DNA of 33,904 nt from a virus, in IMG/VR virus record IMGVR_UViG_3300010885_067899, positions 1 through 33,904 of that record, one strand, 5' to 3'. Shown one piece after another: positions 14,278 through 19,906 of the stretch. A model generated the notes under the pieces. The model saw nothing but the letters and a program-made list of their open reading frames with translations, did no database searches and was not told the DNA's origin. The position numbers and the translations under genes were made by a program. How positions within the stretch are numbered: the first letter of the stretch is position 1; each line of letters begins with the position of its first letter.

Positions 14278-16953
14278 ATGAGTACAATATTCGTTTCACC
14301 AGGTGTATACACAAAAGAACAGGACTTTTCAGTTTTCGCTTCTAGGATTGGTATCACTAGATTAGGATTGGTTGGTAAAACCCTAAAGGGACCTGCATTT
14401 GAAAGCGTAAAAGTGACAAGTACAGATGAATTCCTTTTGAGATTTGGTGGTACCAGCGTAAAATATCCTATGCCTTATGTTGCTAACTCTTTCTTGTCAC
14501 AATCAAACGAATTGAATGTGGTAAGAATTTTGGGTACAACTGGTTTTCAAAATTCATCTGCTTGGATTATTGCTGCAGACAGATCTATAGAGTATGAAGG
14601 CTCTACTACTGCAACTGGTATTACTTTCAGCATTAACTCACTTGCAGCTCCTGCTACTTACAATATTTACCTTACAGCTGGAACGGGTTCTGGTGCTATT
14701 ACTGCAACAACAGTTGGGAATAATACTTATGTTGGATTCCAAGCACCTACAACTTCTTACCAATTGTTGACAGGTCTTACTGCTTATGCAGGATTCAATG
14801 CTTTGGGTATTAGTGCGACTGGTGGAAATACAACTGGAATTAGCGCATCTACTATTACATTGGCAGCTACAAATGTTGAACCTAGAGGCTCTGAGTCAGG
14901 TTCTACGCTGGCAATAATTAGAAGTAAGAAAAATCAAATTTCAGGAAACTTTTACTACACTGCTGAAAATCAAATTAAAATTGGAGCAATAACTTCAGCT
15001 TTAGCACCATTTGTTCTTTCAGCTTCAACAGGTCCATTATCTTTGATTACAAATAGTGGTTACACTGTATCTCTTGATGAAACACGTGACGATTATATCG
15101 TTAAGATTTTAGGAAAGAGCCCAGAAGTAACAACTGGAAATCCAGACTTCTATGTTGAAAGAATTTATCCTCACTTTGTAAGAGAGGCTACTGCTAGACA
15201 AGAAATTTCAGGAATTAATCCTCAAATAGTTTACTCTACAGAAGGAGCTTATGAAGATTTTGAAGATTCATACACGAACGCAATTACACCTTGGATTGTA
15301 TCTAGAGTTATTGGTGCAAACGTAAGAAGATTGTTTAGAGTACAAACTATTTCTGATGGTGACGCTTCTTCAAATGAAATAAAAATTTCGATTGCAAATA
15401 TTGATATTGTAAATTATACATTTGATTTAATTGTAAGAAATTATTTTGATACTGACGCAACTGCTTCTTCTACAGCTTTAGAAAGATGGTCAAACGTATC
15501 TTTGAATCCTGAGCAACCTAATTATATTGCAAAAATAATCGGTACAACTGATGAAACTTATCCAAGAAGATCAATGTTCATCACTGTTGACATGGAAGAA
15601 AATCACCCTGTAAACACTGTGCCTGCTGGATTTGAGGGTTATTCTTTGAGAAACTCTGGAATTAGTGGTATAACAGAAACAAATGTTTACTATAAGACTG
15701 ATTACTTCCCTACAGATTCTAAATTCAAAACTTATTTAGGTCTTTCTGAGCTTGGATATACAAGTTTAACTCAGAACCAAATTTCTGTGAAAAACTCAGT
15801 TAAATCTTTAGAGTTTGACTTGTTTGCTTATGATGGAGGCGTTTCTTCTGGAATGACTTCAATCAAAGGTTTCCATATGGAGAATACAGCAAACGCTACA
15901 GCTTTCATTAGTGGTAATAAAAATAGCTTAACGGGTTATACAAATGCGTCTGGAACTTTAATTGACAAAGCGCTTCTTAAGTTTACAGTTGCTCCTGCTG
16001 GAGGATTTGATGGATGGAATAAATACCAACAATATGACAACTTGTATGAAGAGTTTACAGATGCTTACGCTGATAATGTTAATTCTTTCAAAATGGGTAT
16101 TGATTTGATGGCTAGCCCTGAAGAAGTTGATATTAACTTATTCGCAACGCCAGGTATCGACTTCTCTAATAACGATTCAATTATCACATACGCTCTTGAA
16201 ATCATTGAGGATAGAGCAGACACTTTGTATATTATTGATGCGCCTAGATTAACTGTTGGGACAGAAAAAGGAACTGCAGAGGAAGTTACATCTATCCTTG
16301 AATCTACAGGAATTGATTCAAACTACGCTACAACTTATTGGCCTTGGGTTCAAATGCAAGATCCAACAAGCGGTAAATACACATACCAAGCTCCAACATT
16401 TATGGTTGTTAGAAGTATGGCTTATACTGACAATGTTGCAGCTCCTTGGATTGCACCCGCAGGTGAGCTTAGAGGTCTTGCTCCAGCGAATGTTGTAAGA
16501 GCCGATGTTAAGCTTAAGAAAACAGATAGAGATACATTGTACCAAGGTAGAGTAAATCCAATCGCAACTTCAATTCAAGTTGGTGTTAAAATTGATGGTC
16601 AAAAAACTCTTCAAGTTAGACAATCTGCTCTTGATAGAATCAACGTTAGAAGATTGTTGTTACAAGTAAGAAGATTGGTTGCAGCTGCGTCTCAAACTTT
16701 AGTGTTCGAACAAAACGACCAAACATTGAGAGATCAATTCTTGGCAAGAGTAGAGCCTATCTTGTTGCAAATACAAAACCAAAGAGGTTTAACAGCGTTC
16801 AAAGTGGTTATGGATGATTCAAACAACACTAATGAGACAATCGATAGAAATACATTAGTAGGTAAGATTCAGTTGAAACCAACAAGAACTGCAGAGTTTA
16901 TAGACTTGACATTCCAAGTCTTGCCAACTGGAGCAAACTTCGAAGATTTTTAA
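14278..16953 (+). CDS. 18: contractile tail sheath protein (T4 gp18 family)
   Basis: An 891-residue sheath subunit. The N-terminus MSTIFVSPGVYTKEQD is typical of the family. The C-terminal half has TLYIIDAP, the WPWVQMQDP...GKYTYQAPTFMVVRSMAYTD region, APWIAPAGELRG, and the ending QLKPTRTAEFIDLTFQV, all hallmarks of gp18 sheaths and contractile injection systems. Conserved domains at both ends build the inner sheath, while residues roughly 95-480 are Ser/Thr/Ala-rich and probably form outer domains. It is longer than T4 gp18 (659 residues), so the outer domains are expanded. Codon use is biased like that of the capsid gene, which suggests high expression. A terminator follows. Confidence 0.95.
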   Translation: MSTIFVSPGVYTKEQDFSVFASRIGITRLGLVGKTLKGPAFESVKVTSTDEFLLRFGGTSVKYPMPYVANSFLSQSNELNVVRILGTTGFQNSSAWIIAADRSIEYEGSTTATGITFSINSLAAPATYNIYLTAGTGSGAITATTVGNNTYVGFQAPTTSYQLLTGLTAYAGFNALGISATGGNTTGISASTITLAATNVEPRGSESGSTLAIIRSKKNQISGNFYYTAENQIKIGAITSALAPFVLSASTGPLSLITNSGYTVSLDETRDDYIVKILGKSPEVTTGNPDFYVERIYPHFVREATARQEISGINPQIVYSTEGAYEDFEDSYTNAITPWIVSRVIGANVRRLFRVQTISDGDASSNEIKISIANIDIVNYTFDLIVRNYFDTDATASSTALERWSNVSLNPEQPNYIAKIIGTTDETYPRRSMFITVDMEENHPVNTVPAGFEGYSLRNSGISGITETNVYYKTDYFPTDSKFKTYLGLSELGYTSLTQNQISVKNSVKSLEFDLFAYDGGVSSGMTSIKGFHMENTANATAFISGNKNSLTGYTNASGTLIDKALLKFTVAPAGGFDGWNKYQQYDNLYEEFTDAYADNVNSFKMGIDLMASPEEVDINLFATPGIDFSNNDSIITYALEIIEDRADTLYIIDAPRLTVGTEKGTAEEVTSILESTGIDSNYATTYWPWVQMQDPTSGKYTYQAPTFMVVRSMAYTDNVAAPWIAPAGELRGLAPANVVRADVKLKKTDRDTLYQGRVNPIATSIQVGVKIDGQKTLQVRQSALDRINVRRLLLQVRRLVAAASQTLVFEQNDQTLRDQFLARVEPILLQIQNQRGLTAFKVVMDDSNNTNETIDRNTLVGKIQLKPTRTAEFIDLTFQVLPTGANFEDF

Positions 16954-16980
16954 TCTTAGAAATAAATAATAAAAAGAATA

Positions 16981-17007
16981 GGGAGGTAATTATTATCTCC
17001 CTTTTTT
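16981..17007 (+). terminator. rho-independent terminator after tail sheath
   Basis: GGGAGGTAAT / ATTATCTCCC region (16981-17001), with GGGAG / CTCCC as its core, then six T (17002-17007). Confidence 0.88.
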
Positions 17008-17043
17008 GTTAACCAAAAGGAAGATAAAAAAGGTTTTTAATCC

Positions 17044-17051
17044 TATTTATA
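17044..17051 (+). promoter_or_regulatory. late-promoter-like box TATTTATA
   Basis: CTATTTATA at 17043-17051, 16 nt before the fibre gene start at 17068. Confidence 0.55.
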
Positions 17052-17067
17052 GAAAAGTTTTTAGTAT

Positions 17068-17985
17068 ATGTCAGGTAGTTATTTTCAGCCCATAAAGAGA
17101 GAGTTTTTAAATCTGAGCGGTGGTACCGTTACAGGCGAAACTGCTTTTACAAGTGGATTAACAATAATAAATGGTAATGTAGGTATCGGAACATCAACAC
17201 CAGAAACTACATTACAAGTTTTAGCGCCAACTGCTCTATTGGCAGAAGAAATATCTAGATTTGGCGTTTCAGGTGTCACTGGTAGTTCAGTAAGTGTTAT
17301 AAATGCAACTTCAATCTCTGGACAATTTACTCCTGCTTTACTGAGTATAAATAGCGAAACTAATAGAAACGCATTTTTATTTTATGGCGCTGGAGGTTTA
17401 GATACAGGAACGATTGCAATTAGTACTTTCGACTCTAGAATTGTAACATCAGGAAGTAGTTATCCAAATTATGGTTGGAGTGCAGCAACTACAAGACCGC
17501 TTTTCAGGTGGGCTAACAATGGATTAAGTCAAATGACAATGTCTGCAAACGGTAATTTAGGTATTGGAGCAGCAACACCAACAGCAAAGTTGCATATAAA
17601 TAATACAACAACAGGAACAACATTCTTGGCTGAAGATTCAACAAATCCAGATTCAACACCATTTATAATTGATGCGAGTGGTAATGTTGGTATTGGAATT
17701 GCCGTTCCGTCTGCAAATTTGCATATAAACAACACCACAACAGGAACAACATTCTTAGTTGAAGATTCATCAAATCCTGATTCAACACCATTTGTAATTG
17801 ATGCGAGTGGTAACGTTGGAATCGGTACAGCAACACCTAATCGACCACTTCATGTCAAAGATGTTATGCGTCTTGAGCCAAGAAGCACAAATCCTTCCAA
17901 TCCTGCTGAGGGAGATATTTATTTCGACTCAACACTCAAGAAACTACGAGTATTCGATGGTACAATATGGCAAAATTGCTGGTAA
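17068..17985 (+). CDS. tail fibre / appendage protein with GNVGIGT repeats
   Basis: A 305-residue fibre-like protein. It contains repeated GN(V/L)GIGT/A-x-x-P...LHI units: one near residue 36, one near 156, and two almost identical 43-residue units at 173-215 and 216-258. The C-terminus, GDIYFDSTLKKLRVFDGTIWQNCW, is a short cap often seen on phage tail fibre and collar proteins. Such repeats form trimeric beta-helical shafts. No enzymatic or chaperone domain is present. The location between sheath and baseplate-like genes fits a tail fibre or whisker. The last gene on this strand before a convergent minus-strand cassette, whose stop is only 13 nt away. Confidence 0.8.
   Translation: MSGSYFQPIKREFLNLSGGTVTGETAFTSGLTIINGNVGIGTSTPETTLQVLAPTALLAEEISRFGVSGVTGSSVSVINATSISGQFTPALLSINSETNRNAFLFYGAGGLDTGTIAISTFDSRIVTSGSSYPNYGWSAATTRPLFRWANNGLSQMTMSANGNLGIGAATPTAKLHINNTTTGTTFLAEDSTNPDSTPFIIDASGNVGIGIAVPSANLHINNTTTGTTFLVEDSSNPDSTPFVIDASGNVGIGTATPNRPLHVKDVMRLEPRSTNPSNPAEGDIYFDSTLKKLRVFDGTIWQNCW
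17584..17841 (+). repeat. two tandem 129-bp coding repeats in the fibre gene
   Basis: Units 17584-17712 and 17713-17841 encode 43-residue repeats starting AKLHINN and ANLHINN. Most differences are third-base changes, which shows selection on the protein and a fairly recent duplication. Confidence 0.85.
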
Positions 17986-17998
17986 CAAAATATTTGTA

Positions 17999-18358
17999 TC
18001 AATAAGGATTCACATCGTTTTCGATTTCTATTTTTATAGCACCTATTTGAGGAATAGACAGTCTATTTCCATTCGCATATATTAATTGAAATTCAGCATT
18101 AAATAATCCAGAATCACTAGTGTCTTCAGCTTCCCAATTATACTGAATAACGCCTCCACTATAAGAAATAATCTGTGCGTTTTTGGCCATAATTTTAATA
18201 TCACCACAAGAATTTTTCATCGTGAAAGTTGCGCTTGATACGCCAGTTAAATCAAAAGGAATTCTACTGCCCAAACAACTCCTGTCTATAAGTTGCATTT
18301 TAAGAACGGGTAATGTATCGTTTCTCTTAAGGTGAAATTCATTATTATTTCCTGCCAT
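17999..18358 (-). CDS. BppU-like baseplate / fibre N-terminal domain protein
   Basis: A 119-residue protein that is essentially one domain of the baseplate upper protein N-terminal (BppU_N) type: LKRNDTLPVLKMQLIDR, then IPFDLTGVSSATFTMKN, then a G(V/T)IQYNWEAEDT segment and SGLFNAEFQLIYANGNRLSIP. In lactococcal phages this domain anchors receptor-binding parts to the baseplate. Here it stands alone with no receptor-binding tail, so it may be a small adaptor. It lies downstream of the tail tube gene on the minus strand, with a late-type box 9 nt before its start. Confidence 0.75.
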   Translation of the reverse strand: MAGNNNEFHLKRNDTLPVLKMQLIDRSCLGSRIPFDLTGVSSATFTMKNSCGDIKIMAKNAQIISYSGGVIQYNWEAEDTSDSGLFNAEFQLIYANGNRLSIPQIGAIKIEIENDVNPY

Positions 18359-18367
18359 CTTTTTTAA

Positions 18368-18375
18368 TATAAATA
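18368..18375 (-). promoter_or_regulatory. late-promoter-like box, minus strand
   Basis: CTATTTATA read on the minus strand, 9 nt before the start of the BppU-like gene. The box has turned with the gene, which supports a strand-specific role. Confidence 0.6.
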
Positions 18376-18377
18376 GA

Positions 18378-18764
18378 TTATAATATCTCTATTTCTAGTG
18401 TGTTTGATAATATTTCTATAGAAATTTCACCAGAAGGCCCACTTTGATTGTTTAATCTAAACCTAGTTGTCAATTTCTTTTCAGGAGCACTATTTGTATA
18501 TTGAATATACCAAACCAAATCATAGGTTACATCTGTTGCATATAGTGTTGGGTTGAGATTTGTGTAATATATTCCAGTCTCTTCTTGCACAATAGGAGTA
18601 TTGCTTTCTATTAATGTTGCAGATTCATTTCCGTTCAATCCAGCGACATAAGAACTAGCAGCTATTGAAGTTGGGTTAAAAAGATTATATGACTGTGTTG
18701 TTCCATTCGGTGTTGCCGTAAGTGAAACATAATAAATCTTCCTATACAATCTTATTTCTCCCAT
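18378..18764 (-). CDS. small beta-rich virion protein
   Basis: A 128-residue protein of Thr/Ser/Asn-rich strands (for example YYVSLTATPNGTTQSYNLFNP, YDLVWYIQYT). No signal peptide, no membrane segment and no family that I recognise. It sits between the tail tube and the BppU-like protein on the same strand, with similar overall look to BppU-type and Ig-like tail proteins, so a baseplate or fibre component is likely. It lies behind a probable terminator, so it may be expressed at a lower level than the tail tube. Confidence 0.7.
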   Translation of the reverse strand: MGEIRLYRKIYYVSLTATPNGTTQSYNLFNPTSIAASSYVAGLNGNESATLIESNTPIVQEETGIYYTNLNPTLYATDVTYDLVWYIQYTNSAPEKKLTTRFRLNNQSGPSGEISIEILSNTLEIEIL

Positions 18765-18775
18765 ATTATTTTATA

Positions 18776-18822
18776 TAAAAAATCCTTGGAACATTATATT
18801 AAAAATACAACACCCCAAGGAT
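18776..18822 (-). terminator. terminator after tail tube gene
   Basis: Read on the minus strand: ATCCTTGG (18822-18815) and CCAAGGAT (18789-18782) are perfect arms with a 25-base loop, followed by TTTTTT. A T-run on the other side (plus strand, 18830-18839) could serve plus-strand transcripts too. Confidence 0.6.
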
Positions 18823-18843
18823 AAATATGTTTTTTTTTTGCTA

Positions 18844-19332
18844 TTAGGCGTTTAATAAGCAGATATCAGGCTGAAGAGTGATTGTTACCTCTGCAAGATC
18901 ATCAGCACTGTAATCGAAATCACCAAAAGCTGCATTTGTAATCATACACCCAATCAAAGTCCATTTTTCAACTTCAACACCTGTTGGGTCAAGAGCTTTA
19001 AGGACAAGATTTTTCTTATATCCTACAGCGTAACCCATTCTTCCTGTTGCAGATTCGAAATGAAGTCTTACCCATTCCATAATCTTTTGAGTTGTAGATG
19101 GTCCGATAACGTCAATAAACTTCACCTCGATTGTACCCCACTTAGAACGACCAGCAACCCAAGTACTAGTATTCATGTATGGGATTTCTGTACTTCCGAT
19201 TTCCAATGAAGGTTTTCCTGAGGTTTGAACTAGAAAAGACTCAATTCCCAACTCAGTTGGAAACTCAAGTACAAATCTATTTTTTCTTTTTGGTTCCTGT
19301 TCAATAGGAACTGGTCTAAACATATCAGCCAT
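18844..19332 (-). CDS. 19: tail tube protein (T4 gp19 family)
   Basis: A 162-residue tube monomer, matching T4 gp19 (163 residues). Visible family features: RKNRFVLEFPTELGIESFLVQTSGKPSLE near the N-terminus, WVAGRSKWGTIEVKFIDVIGPSTTQKIMEWVRLH in the middle, and WTLIGCMITNAAFGDFDYSADDLAEVTITLQPD at the C-terminus. The protein forms the inner tube within the gp18 sheath. Unlike in T4, the gene is on the strand opposite to the sheath gene, as the first of three minus-strand genes. Its upstream region contains a 13-bp inverted repeat with a late-type box on each strand. Intact. Confidence 0.95.
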   Translation of the reverse strand: MADMFRPVPIEQEPKRKNRFVLEFPTELGIESFLVQTSGKPSLEIGSTEIPYMNTSTWVAGRSKWGTIEVKFIDVIGPSTTQKIMEWVRLHFESATGRMGYAVGYKKNLVLKALDPTGVEVEKWTLIGCMITNAAFGDFDYSADDLAEVTITLQPDICLLNA

Positions 19333-19338
19333 AGCTAT

Positions 19339-19378
19339 AGTATTTATTTAAGTTTATTTTCCTTTTTAAATAAATACT
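19339..19378. repeat. 13-bp perfect inverted repeat in tail tube promoter region
   Basis: AGTATTTATTTAA (19339-19351) and TTAAATAAATACT (19366-19378) with a 14-base spacer. Each arm contains a TATTTATT box; the one at 19369-19376 faces the tail tube gene (36 nt from its start). The other faces the plus-strand genes but is over 200 nt away from the nearest one. Confidence 0.55.
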
Positions 19379-19499
19379 TAGAAAAAAATTTTTTTTATTT
19401 GGTATTTGCGTTAAAATAATTTCTATGTGATTAAAATTGGCACATACATCACAAATAGACATTAATTTGATTTTAAATCAAAAATATTTTATTAAAAAC

Positions 19500-19507
19500 T
19501 ATTTATT
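19500..19507 (+). promoter_or_regulatory. late-promoter-like box TATTTATT
   Basis: CTATTTATT at 19499-19507, followed by GTAGGAG, 50 nt before the ATG at 19558. It is the longest box-to-start distance in the set. Confidence 0.45.
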
Positions 19508-19557
19508 TGTAGGAGTTTCATAGCTTTATTTTTAACAAAATTCTATATAAAATAATT

Positions 19558-19857
19558 ATGGCAGACATAGGAGAGATAATATACAATCAAGTATTGTCAT
19601 TGGATGTGGATAATAACCCTATCACAGGAGCAACGTTTGATTACGTCCTTTATTTGGATAATACAATATATTCTGGAGGAAGCATTAGTTATGGTCTTAC
19701 TGATGATGTTAGGGGTATGTTTACGTTTTCTTGGTCTGCAGATACATATGGAAATTATCAGTTGTATACAAAAAATAATAACACAAATACAATTTATATA
19801 TCTGACACTGTTAACGTGACACCATCAATAGATACGAGTATATACATAGGTCTCTAA
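19558..19857 (+). CDS. small Ig-like virion protein
   Basis: A 99-residue protein with the layout of an immunoglobulin-like or BppU-type beta sandwich: VLSLDVDNNPITGATFDYVLYLDNTIYSGG, then RGMFTFSWSADTYGNYQLYTK. No signal peptide or membrane segment. It is probably a tail or baseplate accessory, like the two small minus-strand genes nearby. It lies upstream of the terminase but has a separate late-type box, and a second box precedes the terminase. Family not recognised. Confidence 0.65.
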   Translation: MADIGEIIYNQVLSLDVDNNPITGATFDYVLYLDNTIYSGGSISYGLTDDVRGMFTFSWSADTYGNYQLYTKNNNTNTIYISDTVNVTPSIDTSIYIGL

Positions 19858-19873
19858 TTAGAAAATAAATAAT

Positions 19874-19902
19874 TATAAGCTATTTATCAAAGAAAGCTTA
19901 TA
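19874..19902 (+). promoter_or_regulatory. inverted repeat around the terminase late box
   Basis: TATAAGCT (19874-19881) and AGCTTATA (19895-19902) are perfect 8-bp arms. The late-type box TATTTATC (19881-19888) lies between them, overlapping the first arm by one base, and the ATG is 4 nt after the second arm. It could be an operator or an mRNA hairpin close to the start. Confidence 0.5.
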
Positions 19903-19906
19903 GTCA

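Noticed and set aside
16256-16545. Overlapping frames inside the tail sheath gene
   Set aside because: They lie in the most conserved part of the sheath and have no independent support.
17986-19378. Invertible DNA segment carrying the tail tube cassette
   Set aside because: The 13-bp repeat has both arms at one end; no matching arm is found near 17990, and no recombinase gene is in view.
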